Shown here piece after piece: positions 8,746-18,023 of a stretch of DNA of 64,000 nucleotides (the first letter of the stretch is position 1; each line of letters begins with the position of its first letter). Location of the stretch: positions 124,001 to 188,000 of the forward strand of contig NZ_JANUGY010000010.1 in the NCBI RefSeq assembly GCF_024756235.1, in the 5' to 3' direction. Under the pieces are notes generated by a model that ran no database searches, was not told where the DNA came from, and was given only the letters and a program-made list of their open reading frames with translations. This stretch comes from Massilia kyonggiensis (GTDB taxonomy: Bacteria > Pseudomonadota > Gammaproteobacteria > Burkholderiales > Burkholderiaceae_D). A program made the translations under genes and the position numbers.

Positions 8746-9975
8746 TTACCTTCGCAGGGCCCGGTCGAGCAGTTCGACCCAGTGCTCCACCGGCACGTCC
8801 GTTCCCGATTGCAGGTGCGTGATGCAGCCGATGTTGGCGGACACGATGCGCTCCGGTGCCGTTGCTTCCAGCCGCGCCAGCTTGTCGTCGCGCAGGCGCA
8901 GCGACACATCCTTGTGCAGTACCGAATACGTGCCGGCCGAGCCGCAGCACAAATGGCTGTCCGCGCACAGCCGCACGTCGACGCCGGCCGCGCGCAGCAG
9001 CTCTTCAACCTTGCCGCGGATCTTCTGGCCGTGCTGCAGTGTGCACGGCGGATGATACGCGACCCGCGGGCCGTCGGGACGCGTGCCTAGCTTCGCGCGC
9101 AACTTCGCCTCGAACTCCGGCAGCACCTCGCTGACGTCCTTCGCAGCAAGGGACACGCGCGCCGCCTTGGCCGCGTACGCCGGATCGTCGGCCAGCGCAT
9201 GGCCGTATTCCTTGATCATCGCGCCGCAGCCGGACGCGTTGATCAGGATGGTATCGATGCCCTGCTCGAGATACGGCCACCACGCATCGATGTTGCGCCG
9301 CATGTCGGCACGGCCGCCATCGGCATCGTTCATGTGCCAGCGGATGGCGCCGCAGCACCCTGCCCGGCTGGCCGCGACGATCTGCACGCCGACGGCATCG
9401 AACACGCGCGCCGTCGCCGCATTGATGTTCGGCGACATCGCCGGCTGCACGCAGCCTTCCAGGAACAGCATCTTGCGCGCGTGCTCGGTGCGCGGCCAGA
9501 CGCCCGCGCTCTGGCGCGCCGGCACCTTGTCCCGGAGTGTCCGCGGCAGCAGCGGCCGCACGGCCTGCCCTGCCTTCATCGCGGGCGTGAACAGCCAGCG
9601 GCGCGGCAGGGTTTCCTTCAAGAGTGTCCGCAGCATGCGCTGGCGCGCGGGCCGCGCCACCTGCTGCTCGACGACGCGCCGGCCGATGTCGGCGAGGCGT
9701 CCGTACTGCACGCCGGACGGACAGGTCGACTCGCAGTTGCGGCACGTGAGGCAGTGGTCCAGGTGGGCCTGGGTCTTATCGGTGGCGGGCCGGCCTTCGA
9801 GCACCTGCTTGATCAGGTAGATGCGGCCGCGCGGGCCTTCCAGCTCGTCGCCGGATAGTTGATAGGTCGGGCACGTGGCGGTACAGAAGCCGCAATGCAC
9901 GCATTTGCGCAGAATCGCGTCGGCCTCGTCGCCGTCGCGCGTGCCCCGGATGAAATCGGCGAGATTGGTTTGCAC
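8746..9975 (-). CDS. glcF: Glycolate oxidase iron-sulfur subunit GlcF
   Basis: A 409-residue electron-transfer subunit of a membrane-associated glycolate (or D-lactate) oxidase. Two ferredoxin-type cluster motifs are present near the N-terminus, CVHCGFCTATCP and CLTCRNCESTCP, followed by two CCG domains (AGCCGAI and LCCGSAGT) that bind a further Fe-S centre or quinone-reducing site. Its length matches the family. I chose GTG 9975, which lies just two bases past the glcE stop codon; a longer upstream frame only runs through glcE in the wrong register. It is the last gene of the seven-gene lut-glc operon and needs GlcD and GlcE for activity. Confidence 0.93.
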   Translation of the reverse strand: MQTNLADFIRGTRDGDEADAILRKCVHCGFCTATCPTYQLSGDELEGPRGRIYLIKQVLEGRPATDKTQAHLDHCLTCRNCESTCPSGVQYGRLADIGRRVVEQQVARPARQRMLRTLLKETLPRRWLFTPAMKAGQAVRPLLPRTLRDKVPARQSAGVWPRTEHARKMLFLEGCVQPAMSPNINAATARVFDAVGVQIVAASRAGCCGAIRWHMNDADGGRADMRRNIDAWWPYLEQGIDTILINASGCGAMIKEYGHALADDPAYAAKAARVSLAAKDVSEVLPEFEAKLRAKLGTRPDGPRVAYHPPCTLQHGQKIRGKVEELLRAAGVDVRLCADSHLCCGSAGTYSVLHKDVSLRLRDDKLARLEATAPERIVSANIGCITHLQSGTDVPVEHWVELLDRALRR

Positions 9976-9977
9976 GG

Positions 9978-11036
9978 CTAGAAATCCTTGTACATGCGGC
10001 CGCGGTTGAACACCCCGGCCGGGTCGAACACAGTCTTGAGTTGGCGGTGGATCGCGAGGACGGCGGGCGCCAGCGGCTGGAACACTCCCGCATGACGGTC
10101 GCCCCCGCGGAACAGGGTCGCATGGCCGCCCGCCGCGCTGGCGGCCTTGCGGACCGTGGCGGCATCCGCATCGGTCCTGAGCCAGCGCTGCGCGCCGCCC
10201 CATTCGATCAGTTGGGTGCCGGGCAGCGCCAGCGGCGGGGCAACCGTCGGCAGGGACAAGCGCCACAGGCTGCCCGCGTCCTTGAAGAACGCGGTGTCAT
10301 GCTCCCGGAGGGCGCGCCACCAGTCGTCCGCATCGTCGAGGGAGTCTCCGCCGATTCGCTTGCGCGCCGCGTCGACCGCCGACCGCGCGCCGGACAGGCG
10401 CACCGTCAGCACGCCGTCGTGCCAGCTGGAGGCCGACACGGGCAGCGGCTGCCCGCCCCATTCGTTCAGCCGGCGCAGCGCCTCGTCGTCGTTCATGTGC
10501 AGCTGCACCGTGCATTCGGCGACGGGCTGCGGCAAGACCTTCAGCGACACTTCGGCGATCAGGCCGAACACGCCCAGCGATCCGGCCAGCAGGCGCGACA
10601 CGTCGTAGCCGGCCACGTTCTTCATCACCTTGCCGCCGAAGTGCAGCGTCTCTCCCTTCCCGTCCACCAGCACGGCGCCGAGCACGAAGTCGCGCACGGC
10701 GCCTGCCGCCTGGCGACGCGGTCCGGACAAGCCGGCGGCCACCGTACCGCCGATCGTCGCACTGGTTCCAAAATGCGGCGGCTCGAACGCGAGCATCTGG
10801 CCATGTGCCGCCAGGTGCGCCTCGATCTCGGCCAGCGGCGTGCCGCAGCGGGCCGTGATCACGAGCTCGGTCGGTTCGTAATCCGTGATACCGCGATACG
10901 CCGTCGTGTCGAGCACCGTGCCCTGCATGTCCTGCCCGTACCAGTCCTTGCTGCCGCCGCCGCGGATGCACAACGGCGTGCGCGTCGCGGTGGCGTGGCC
11001 GATCCTGTCGGCGAAATCTTGTAACGTCGTATCCAT
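9978..11036 (-). CDS. glcE: Glycolate oxidase FAD-binding subunit GlcE
   Basis: A 352-residue subunit with an N-terminal FAD-binding PCMH-type domain. The region CIRGGGSKDWYG and the glycine-rich GTSATIGGTVAAGLSGPRR match the FAD pocket of GlcD/GlcE proteins. It is shorter than GlcD, as expected, and lacks its full catalytic cap. Start and stop are tightly packed: the glcD stop is one base before its ATG and its own stop is two bases before glcF. The arrangement GlcD-GlcE-GlcF is the standard three-subunit oxidase that converts glycolate to glyoxylate and passes electrons to the respiratory chain. Confidence 0.93.
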   Translation of the reverse strand: MDTTLQDFADRIGHATATRTPLCIRGGGSKDWYGQDMQGTVLDTTAYRGITDYEPTELVITARCGTPLAEIEAHLAAHGQMLAFEPPHFGTSATIGGTVAAGLSGPRRQAAGAVRDFVLGAVLVDGKGETLHFGGKVMKNVAGYDVSRLLAGSLGVFGLIAEVSLKVLPQPVAECTVQLHMNDDEALRRLNEWGGQPLPVSASSWHDGVLTVRLSGARSAVDAARKRIGGDSLDDADDWWRALREHDTAFFKDAGSLWRLSLPTVAPPLALPGTQLIEWGGAQRWLRTDADAATVRKAASAAGGHATLFRGGDRHAGVFQPLAPAVLAIHRQLKTVFDPAGVFNRGRMYKDF

Positions 11037-11037
11037 A

Positions 11038-12525
11038 TCAAAAACGCGGCAGGTTGGAAAACGGCATCCGCCCGTGGCGCACGTGCATGCGGCCGTATTC
11101 GGCGCAGCGGTGCAGGGTCGGAATCGCCTTGTCGGGATTGAGGATGCCGGCCGGATCGAAGGCCCGCTTCACCGCGAGGAACGCATCCAGCTCGGCGCGC
11201 GAGAACTGCACGCACATCGAATTGATCTTCTCGATGCCGACGCCGTGTTCCCCCGTGATCGTGCCGCCCACCTCGACGCACAGCTCGAGGATGTCGGCGC
11301 CGAACTGCTCCGCGCGGTGGAATTCGCCCGGCACGTTCGCATCGAACATGATCAGCGGGTGCAGGTTGCCGTCACCGGCGTGGAACACGTTCGCGCAGCG
11401 CAGGCCGTACTTCTGTTCCATCGCCTCGATCCGCTGCAGCACGTGCGCGAGGTGCTTGCGCGGGATCGTGCCGTCCATGCAGTAATAGTCCGGCGAGATG
11501 CGGCCGACGGCCGGGAACGCGTTCTTGCGGCCGGACCAGAAGCGCAGCCGTTCCGCCTCGTCCCGCGACACCGCCAGCGCCGTCGCGCCGCACTCGCTCA
11601 GCACCTCGCTCATGCGCGCGATCTCTTCCTCGACTTCTTCGGGGATGCCGTCGGATTCGCACAGCAGCACGGCGGCGGCCTGCGTGTCGTAACCGGCATG
11701 TACGAATTCCTCGGCGACCTGCGTCGACAGCCGGTCCATCATCTCCAGTCCCGCCGGGATGATGCCGGCCGCGATCACGTTGGCCACCGCATCGCCGGCC
11801 TTGACGATGTCGTCGAACGACGCCATCACGACGCGCGCCACGCGCGGCTTCGGCACCAGCTTGACGGTGACTTCCGTCACGACGCCCAGCATGCCTTCCG
11901 ATCCGATGGCGACGGCCAGCAGGTCGAGCCCCGGCGCGTCCAGCGCCTCGCTGCCCAGTTCGACGATCTCGCCATCGGTCGTCACCATCCGCACGCGCAG
12001 CACGTTGTGCACGGTCAGGCCGTACTTCAGGCAGTGCACGCCGCCGGAATTCTCGGCCACGTTGCCGCCGATCGTGCAGGCGATCTGCGACGATGGGTCG
12101 GGCGCGTAATACAGCCCGTGCGGCGCGGCCGCTTCCGAGATCGCGAGATTGCGCACGCCGGGCTGCACGACGGCCGTGCGGGCGTACGGATCGAGCTTGA
12201 CGATCCGGTTCAGGCGCGCCGTCGACAGCACGACGCCGCCTGCGATCGGCATCGCGCCGCCGGACAGGCCGGTGCCCGCGCCGCGCGGCACGATCGGCAG
12301 GTTCAGTTGGCGGCACACGCCGATGGCGGCCACGATGTGCGCCTCGTCCTCCGGCAGCAGCACGATCATCGGCATCTGGCGGTAGGCGGCGAGGCCGTCG
12401 CATTCGTACGGGCGCGTTTCCTCGGGGTCGACGCGCACGCAGCGGTCGGGCAGCACTGCCAGCAGCGCGGCCGCGGCCTCGCGCTGGCTGACGGCCCGGG
12501 TTTCGGGAGAGACAGGAGCATTCAT
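11038..12525 (-). CDS. glcD: Glycolate oxidase / D-lactate dehydrogenase catalytic subunit GlcD
   Basis: A 495-residue FAD enzyme of the GlcD/D-lactate dehydrogenase family. The PCMH FAD domain shows PRGAGTGLSGGAMP and GGNVAENSGGVHCLKYG. The C-terminal substrate domain contains FHAGDGNLHPLIMFD, GGTITGEHGVG and the terminal AFDPAGILNPDK motif typical of the family. It oxidises 2-hydroxy acids; family members accept glycolate, D-lactate, or both. The ATG at 12525 overlaps the lldP stop codon in the arrangement ATGA, which shows translational coupling. Given the lactate genes upstream, D-lactate is as likely a substrate as glycolate. Confidence 0.93.
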   Translation of the reverse strand: MNAPVSPETRAVSQREAAAALLAVLPDRCVRVDPEETRPYECDGLAAYRQMPMIVLLPEDEAHIVAAIGVCRQLNLPIVPRGAGTGLSGGAMPIAGGVVLSTARLNRIVKLDPYARTAVVQPGVRNLAISEAAAPHGLYYAPDPSSQIACTIGGNVAENSGGVHCLKYGLTVHNVLRVRMVTTDGEIVELGSEALDAPGLDLLAVAIGSEGMLGVVTEVTVKLVPKPRVARVVMASFDDIVKAGDAVANVIAAGIIPAGLEMMDRLSTQVAEEFVHAGYDTQAAAVLLCESDGIPEEVEEEIARMSEVLSECGATALAVSRDEAERLRFWSGRKNAFPAVGRISPDYYCMDGTIPRKHLAHVLQRIEAMEQKYGLRCANVFHAGDGNLHPLIMFDANVPGEFHRAEQFGADILELCVEVGGTITGEHGVGIEKINSMCVQFSRAELDAFLAVKRAFDPAGILNPDKAIPTLHRCAEYGRMHVRHGRMPFSNLPRF

Positions 12526-14180
12526 TGGATCACCAGCAACGTGAACGGCCACACATATGCCTGCAGCGTGACCATGACACCGACCAGCACGGCCAGTGCG
12601 AGAGAGTGGAAGAAGACGAAGCGCAGGATGTCGCCTTCGTGGTTGACCCAGCGCGTGGCCGTGGAGGCGACGACGATGGACTGGGCATCGATCATCTTGC
12701 CCATGACGCCGCCGGAGCTGTTCGCGGCGCCCATCAGGTTCGGCGCCAGGCCCAGCTGCTCCGCCGCCACCTTCTGCATGCCGCCGAACAGGACGTTCGA
12801 CGCGGTGTCCGACCCCGTCATCGCCACGCCGAGCCAGCCCATGAGGGTGCCGAAGAACGGATACAGCGCGCCCGTGTTGGCGAAGGCGAGGCCCAGCGTC
12901 GTGTCGGTGCCGGAGTAGCGCGTGAGCGTGCCCAGGGCCAGCATCAGCACGATGGTCAGCAGCGAATAGCGCACGAGCCACAGCGTGCGGAAGAACGTGC
13001 GCACGATCGCCCCGAGGCTGTAGTGCATGAACAGCGCGCCGACGATGGCCGACAGCAGGATGCCGGTGCCCGTCGCCGACAACAGGTTGAACACGTAGAC
13101 GGCCGATTCCGGCTCGGCGTGCGGCACCACCGGCGGTACGCGCATGACCAGGTTATGCAGGCCGTCCATCGGGAACTTCGGCGCGAACAGGGTGTTGAAA
13201 TACGCCTTCACGGGCGGCAGGCCCCAGATGAAGACGAACACGGTCAAAATGAGCCACGGCATCCAGGCGCGCACGAGCTCCGCGCGGGAATACTTCTCGA
13301 CGCTCTCCGCGGGCCGCGGCGGGGACTGTTCTTCGCGGCCCTTCAGGCTGGCCGACGTCCAGACGGTCTTCGGCTGCCACACGCGCAGGAACAGGACCAG
13401 CGACGCCATCGACACGAGCGCCGCGATGATGTCCACGAGTTCCGGCCCGATGAAGTTCGACACGAGGTATTGCGGGATCGCGAACGACAGGCCGGTCACG
13501 AGGATCGCGGGCCAGATGTCCCACATCGCCTTGCGGCCGGCGAACGCCCAGATCAGCCAGAACGGCACCAGCAGCGAAAAGAACGGCAGCTGGCGGCCGA
13601 TCATCGCCGTCACTTCCATCAGGTCGTAGCCGTGCACCTTGGCCAGCGTGATCACGGGCGTGCCGAGCGCGCCGAATGCGACGGGCGCCGTGTTCGCGAT
13701 CAGCGACAGGCCCGACGCGGCCAGCGGCGAGAATCCGAGTCCGATCAGGATACCGGCCGTGACCGCGACCGGCGTGCCGAAGCCCGCGGCGCCCTCGAAG
13801 AACGCGCCGAAGCAGAACGCGATCAGCAGCAGTTGCAGGCGGCGGTCGTTCGTGATGCCGGACAGCGAGGCCTGCAGCACCTTGAAGCTGCCGTTCTGTT
13901 CGCACAACTGCTGCAGGAAGATGATGTTCAACACGATCCAGCCGATGGGCAGCAGGCCCGTGAAGCTGCCGAACAGCGCGGCCTTGCCGGCCATCGCGGC
14001 GGGCATCTGGTAGGCGAACACGGCCACGCAGAAGGCCGCGGCCAGGCCGAGTGCGGCTGCGATGTGCGCCTTGATGTGGAAGAAGCCGAGCGCGGCGAGC
14101 ATCACCACCACGGGGATCGCGGCCAGCAGGGTCGATAGGGCCATGCTGCCGAACGGATCATAAATCTGTTGCCATACCAT
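12522..14180 (-). CDS. lldP: L-lactate/glycolate permease, LldP family
   Basis: A 552-residue inner-membrane transporter with about 12-14 hydrophobic segments. Sequence marks of the LctP family are clear: FFEGAAGFGTPVAV, LIANTAPVAFGALGTPV, the loop with AFAGRKAMWDIWPA, and near the end MTGSDTASNVLFGGMQ and NSSGGVMGKMIDAQSI. Members import L-lactate, D-lactate and glycolate with protons. Its place between lutB and glcD fits a single uptake system feeding both oxidation routes. It follows lutB by 36 bases, the only sizeable gap in the operon. Confidence 0.94.
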   Translation of the reverse strand: MVWQQIYDPFGSMALSTLLAAIPVVVMLAALGFFHIKAHIAAALGLAAAFCVAVFAYQMPAAMAGKAALFGSFTGLLPIGWIVLNIIFLQQLCEQNGSFKVLQASLSGITNDRRLQLLLIAFCFGAFFEGAAGFGTPVAVTAGILIGLGFSPLAASGLSLIANTAPVAFGALGTPVITLAKVHGYDLMEVTAMIGRQLPFFSLLVPFWLIWAFAGRKAMWDIWPAILVTGLSFAIPQYLVSNFIGPELVDIIAALVSMASLVLFLRVWQPKTVWTSASLKGREEQSPPRPAESVEKYSRAELVRAWMPWLILTVFVFIWGLPPVKAYFNTLFAPKFPMDGLHNLVMRVPPVVPHAEPESAVYVFNLLSATGTGILLSAIVGALFMHYSLGAIVRTFFRTLWLVRYSLLTIVLMLALGTLTRYSGTDTTLGLAFANTGALYPFFGTLMGWLGVAMTGSDTASNVLFGGMQKVAAEQLGLAPNLMGAANSSGGVMGKMIDAQSIVVASTATRWVNHEGDILRFVFFHSLALAVLVGVMVTLQAYVWPFTLLVIQ

Positions 14181-14216
14181 CTACGTCTCCTTGATTGATT
14201 GAATTTTTATATGTAC

Positions 14217-15662
14217 TTATTGGGGCTGGTTCTTGTCGCGCAGCAGGTCGGCCAGGCTGCGCGGTGCGGGCTTGAGGGGGGTTCTGTATTTTGTCCAGCC
14301 CAGTTGGTCGTTCGGCGCCAGCACACGCAGCCGCGTGGCCGCCCATCGGAACATCCGATAGATGCCGGGCCGGCCGAACGCACCGCGCCAGAAGCGCCAC
14401 ACGAGGCGTTCGCCGCGGCTGTACTTCGCGCCCTGCCCGCGCAGCGGATATTCGACCTCGGCATCGGGATTGCGGTTCGCTTCCGTGCGCAGGCGTACGA
14501 GCAGTTGCGGGATCGGGATGCGTACTGGGCAGACGTCGCCGCACGCGCCGCACAGGCTCGACGCCGTGGCGAGATCCGCCGTGGACTCCAGGCCCAGCAG
14601 GTGTGGCGACAGGATCGCGCCGATCGGCCCGGGATACGTCGTGCCGTACGCGTGGCCGCCGATGCGGCCGTAGACGGGGCAATGGTTCATGCACGCGCCG
14701 CAGCGGATGCACTGGAGTGTCGCGCGCAGTTCCTCGTCGGCATAGGCCTGGGTGCGGCCGTTGTCCAGCAGGACGAGGTGCAGCTCGCGCGGTCCGTCCA
14801 GTTCACCCGCGCGGCGCGGGCCCGAGATCAGGTTGAAGTACGTGGTAACGGCCTGCCCCGTCGCGGACCGCGTCAGCAGGCTCGCGAGCGGCACGATGTG
14901 CTCCAGCTTTTCCACGACCTTCTCGATGCCCATGATGGCGATGTGCACGTCCGGCACGGTGGTCGACAGGCGGCCGTTACCCTCGTTCTCGACGAGCCAC
15001 AAGGTGCCCGTGTCGGCCGCGGCGAAGTTCACGCCCGACAGGCCGATGTCGGCGTCGACGAACGCATTGCGCAACGTGAGTCTTCCGGTCTGGATCAGGC
15101 GGTCGACGTCTTCCGTGTATTCGGTGCCGGGGATGTGTTCGGCGAACAGCGCGCCAATGTCCGCGCGCGTTTTGTGAATCGCCGGCATCACGATGTGCGA
15201 CGGCTTTTCGCCCGCCAGCTGGACGATGTATTCGCCCATGTCCGACTCCAGGCACGCGATGCCGCGCTCCTCGAGGTAGTGATTCAGCTCGATCTCCTCG
15301 CTCGCCATCGACTTGCCCTTGACGATGCTGCGGGCACCGCGCGCGGTGGCGATGCCGTGGATGATGTCGTTGGCTTCCTCCGGCGTCGCGGCCCAGTGGA
15401 CGTGCGCGCCGGCCGCGGTCAGCTTGGCTTCCAGTTGTTCCAGCAGCGCCGGCAGTTGCGCTAATGCGTTCTTGCGTACCGCTTCGCCGAGGTCGCGCAG
15501 GCGCTGGAGCTCGTCGTCGTCGCCGAACTGGCTGCTGCGCTTGTCCTGCAAAAAGGTCATCGCGCCCTTGAAACTCTGGCGCAGCCGGTCATCGTCCAGC
15601 GCCGCGCGGCTGCGCGCGTGGAAATCCCGGGGCGGAACGAACTGCAACGGCGATGTGGTCAT
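14217..15662 (-). CDS. lutB: Lactate utilisation iron-sulfur protein LutB (LldF)
   Basis: A 481-residue protein with an N-terminal LUD domain and a C-terminal double 4Fe-4S ferredoxin domain (CIRCGACMNHCP and CGACGDVCP, about residues 315-380), followed by the LutB C-terminal extension. Together with LutA and LutC it forms the L-lactate oxidising complex that delivers pyruvate. A motif typical of the family, VKGKSMASEEIELN, is seen in the LUD part. I chose ATG 15662, which overlaps the lutC stop as ATGA; longer in-frame starts lie inside lutC. Confidence 0.95.
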   Translation of the reverse strand: MTTSPLQFVPPRDFHARSRAALDDDRLRQSFKGAMTFLQDKRSSQFGDDDELQRLRDLGEAVRKNALAQLPALLEQLEAKLTAAGAHVHWAATPEEANDIIHGIATARGARSIVKGKSMASEEIELNHYLEERGIACLESDMGEYIVQLAGEKPSHIVMPAIHKTRADIGALFAEHIPGTEYTEDVDRLIQTGRLTLRNAFVDADIGLSGVNFAAADTGTLWLVENEGNGRLSTTVPDVHIAIMGIEKVVEKLEHIVPLASLLTRSATGQAVTTYFNLISGPRRAGELDGPRELHLVLLDNGRTQAYADEELRATLQCIRCGACMNHCPVYGRIGGHAYGTTYPGPIGAILSPHLLGLESTADLATASSLCGACGDVCPVRIPIPQLLVRLRTEANRNPDAEVEYPLRGQGAKYSRGERLVWRFWRGAFGRPGIYRMFRWAATRLRVLAPNDQLGWTKYRTPLKPAPRSLADLLRDKNQPQ

Positions 15663-16336
15663 GCCGGCTCCCCGGTGACGATGACGACCCACGTCCAGCG
15701 CGGGCCGTGCGCGCCGAAGGCCAGGGTCTGCTGGATGTCGGACGTGCGGGACGGTCCCGTCGCCAGCACGAGGTTGGTCGGCATGCCGTCCTGCCAGCGC
15801 TCCGCGTGCAGCGCCTGGTGCAGGTCGGCGTGCAGGGTGTGCGCGTACACGAGCGCGATGTGCAGCGGCGGCACGAGCGACACGGTGCGCGGCGACGTCG
15901 TGTCCGGCACCAGCACCAGCGTGCCGGTGGCGGCGATGCCGGAGCGCGCGACCGTGAAGCCGGCATCGACGGTGCCGAACAGTTCCGCTTTCCAGTCTTC
16001 CAGCGGACGGTCGAAGGCGACGGGTTCGACGCTGGCCGGCAACGCGGCACGCAGGGCGCGGCCTTCCGGGGTGGCGGCGTCGACGACGATGCGGCGCACG
16101 CCCGCATCCAGAATGCGTTGCGCCAGCAGCGCGGGCCATTCGCCGGCGCGTGCGCACCACGCCTGCGCGCGCACGGCTTCCAGCGCGGACTGCATGCGCT
16201 GCGCGAGCACGCCTGGTGCCGCGTCGTCGCGGCGCGCGTCGAAATGCGCATCGATGCGGTGTTCGAGATCGTTCAAGCCGGCGCCGTGCGGAGCAGCGGC
16301 GCGCAGGCGGCCCAGGATGCGGTCGCGCGCGTTCAT
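15659..16336 (-). CDS. lutC: Lactate utilisation protein LutC (LUD domain)
   Basis: A 225-residue protein consisting of a helical N-terminus and an LUD domain with the marks AGFTVARSGIAATGTLVL, the ILVP-type region SLVPPLHIALV and the conserved ATGPSRTSDIQQTL. In Bacillus subtilis and in many proteobacteria LutC is needed with LutA and LutB for growth on L-lactate. Here the gene sits between lutA and lutB and overlaps both by an ATGA junction. The order A-C-B differs from the A-B-C order of Bacillus but is common in Burkholderiales. Confidence 0.93.
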   Translation of the reverse strand: MNARDRILGRLRAAAPHGAGLNDLEHRIDAHFDARRDDAAPGVLAQRMQSALEAVRAQAWCARAGEWPALLAQRILDAGVRRIVVDAATPEGRALRAALPASVEPVAFDRPLEDWKAELFGTVDAGFTVARSGIAATGTLVLVPDTTSPRTVSLVPPLHIALVYAHTLHADLHQALHAERWQDGMPTNLVLATGPSRTSDIQQTLAFGAHGPRWTWVVIVTGEPA

Positions 16337-17079
16337 GCCTGCTCTCCCATCCGCCGCCACAAAAAGCTGGCCAGATGCTCGACGGCGAGCGGCGCGCCCT
16401 GATGCTGGGCGGCGTGGCCGATGTTGAGCAGGCAGGCGCAATCGGCCGACACGACGCGGCGGCAGCCCGTCGCGCGCATGGACGCGACCTTGTCCGTGAC
16501 CATGGCGCCGGAAATGTCCGCGTGCTTGATCGAGAACGAGCCGCCGAAGCCGCAGCATTCGGATTCGCGCTCGTGCTCCACGCGCCTCACGCCGGGCACT
16601 GCGTCGACCAGCGCCACGCCATGCGCCCGCGTGCCCATCTCGCGGCGCGCGGAACAGGAGGTGTGCAGGACGACGTCCTCGGACACGACGGGCGCCCCTG
16701 CCGGCATCTTCCACTCCAGGACGTGCAGCAGGAATGCGCCGAACTCGTACACGCGCTCCGCCACGGCCTGCGCCTGCTCGTTCAGTGCCGGATCGTCGCG
16801 GAACAGCTCGGGCCAGTGCTTGCGCATCATGCCCGCGCACGAGCCGGAGGGGACGATGATGGGCCAGGGTTCGGGAAACAGGTCCAGCTGGGCGCGCGCG
16901 ACGGCCCGGGCTTCATCGGGGTTACCGCTGCTCCACGCAGGCTGCCCGCAGCAGCTCTGGCCGCGCGGATAGTGAACAGTGACGCCGGCCGCTTCCAGCA
17001 CGCGCACGGCGTCGAGCCCGGCTTGCGGCATGAACAGGTCGATCACACACGTACCGAACAGATACACGTTGCGAGTCAT
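16333..17079 (-). CDS. lutA: Lactate utilisation protein LutA (LldE, CCG-domain oxidoreductase)
   Basis: A 248-residue first gene of the operon. It contains two CCG domains (QSCCGQPAW near residue 43 and ECCGFGGSFSIKHAD near 175) and further Cys residues in VPSGSCAGM, LHTSCSARREMG and SADCACLLN, the pattern expected of LutA, which holds an unusual Fe-S centre. Its length fits the family. The start is preceded by a GGAG site. A region rich in A and T, and a candidate operator, lie between it and the divergent GntR-type regulator. Confidence 0.94.
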   Translation of the reverse strand: MTRNVYLFGTCVIDLFMPQAGLDAVRVLEAAGVTVHYPRGQSCCGQPAWSSGNPDEARAVARAQLDLFPEPWPIIVPSGSCAGMMRKHWPELFRDDPALNEQAQAVAERVYEFGAFLLHVLEWKMPAGAPVVSEDVVLHTSCSARREMGTRAHGVALVDAVPGVRRVEHERESECCGFGGSFSIKHADISGAMVTDKVASMRATGCRRVVSADCACLLNIGHAAQHQGAPLAVEHLASFLWRRMGEQA

Positions 17080-17156
17080 GCGATGTCTCCAGAAGGGATT
17101 GTCTTTTTTTTCTTTTAGTGGACAGATCTTTCCAGTATTCTTTGCGCATCACAAAC

Positions 17157-17167
17157 TGGTTGGGCCA
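17157..17167. promoter_or_regulatory. Candidate FadR/GntR-type operator between lutA and its regulator
   Basis: The sequence TGGT-TGG-GCCA differs by one base from the dyad TGGT-N3-ACCA bound by PdhR- and LldR-like FadR-family regulators. It lies in the 102-base divergent region, directly before the AGAGGAG ribosome binding site of the regulator gene. Binding here could silence both the regulator and the seven-gene operon. A T-rich run (17102-17116) and a TATTCT box (17136-17141) lie close by. Confidence 0.45.
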
Positions 17168-17181
17168 GAGGAGACGAGCAC

Positions 17182-17877
17182 ATGGTCACATCGATCCGGC
17201 AGGTGCTGGACAGGCTGGAAGAGGCGTTGCTCAACGGCAGTTTCCCTGCCAATTCGAAGCTGCCGTCGGAGCGCGAGCTGGCCGAGCGTTACGGGGTATC
17301 GCGCAACACCGTGCGCGAGGCGATCCAGCAATTGGGGGCGCGCGGACTCGTGCGCATCCGGGCACGCAGCGGCGTGTTCGTGTCGGACCAGTTGCGCACG
17401 GGCGCGACCTCGCCCTGGGGCCAGCTGATCGCCGACAGCCCCGCGCGGCGCGAAGACATCCTGGAATTCCGGCGCGTGCTGGAAGGCGCCACCGCCTACT
17501 TCGCCGCCCTGCGCGGCACGGAGGACGACCTGGACCGCATCCGCGGCGCGATGGCGCGGCTCGACCAGGCACGCCGCGAAAGCGACCATGCTGCCGAATC
17601 GCGCATCGACGTCGAACTGCACGAAGCGATCGCCCAGGCCTCGGGCAACAGCATGTTCCTGCACCTGCACAGCAGCGTCACGAAGATGATGCGCGAGCAC
17701 ATCATCCGCAACGTCGACGGCTTGCGCGAGCTGAACCAGTCGGTGTCGGAAATCCTGGCGTGGCAGCACCGCACGGTCTGCGACGCGATCTGCGCGCGGC
17801 GCCCGGAAGAAGCGCGCACGGCGATGCAGACGCACATCGACTACGTGCGCAGCCGGTTCGACGCGGACGAGGGATAG
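17182..17877 (+). CDS. FadR-family GntR transcriptional regulator of the lut-glc operon
   Basis: A 231-residue regulator with a winged helix at the N-terminus (KLPSERELAERYGVSRNTVREAIQQL, about residues 30-60) and a C-terminal all-helical FCD ligand-binding domain, in which D and H residues that bind metal are visible (ELHEAIAQASGN and LHSSVTKMM). The divergent position and family (LldR, GlcC, LutR) suggest that it senses lactate or glycolate and controls the operon beginning with lutA. Whether lactate or glycolate is the effector cannot be read from the sequence. Confidence 0.9.
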   Translation: MVTSIRQVLDRLEEALLNGSFPANSKLPSERELAERYGVSRNTVREAIQQLGARGLVRIRARSGVFVSDQLRTGATSPWGQLIADSPARREDILEFRRVLEGATAYFAALRGTEDDLDRIRGAMARLDQARRESDHAAESRIDVELHEAIAQASGNSMFLHLHSSVTKMMREHIIRNVDGLRELNQSVSEILAWQHRTVCDAICARRPEEARTAMQTHIDYVRSRFDADEG

Positions 17878-18023
17878 CCGACAGTGGTTGGGCCAGCGCC
17901 GTTCGTCCGCCTTTGCAACGCTCCGCCCCCCGAAAAATGCAGCTTGTCGCAGTCCGATGGAGCAAATCGGGACGTATGGATACAGTACGACCATCCGATC
18001 AACGCACACCCAGAGGACTCATC

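Noticed and set aside
17101..17117. T run as a terminator
   Set aside because: No stem precedes it on either strand; it lies in the divergent promoter region between lutA and its regulator.
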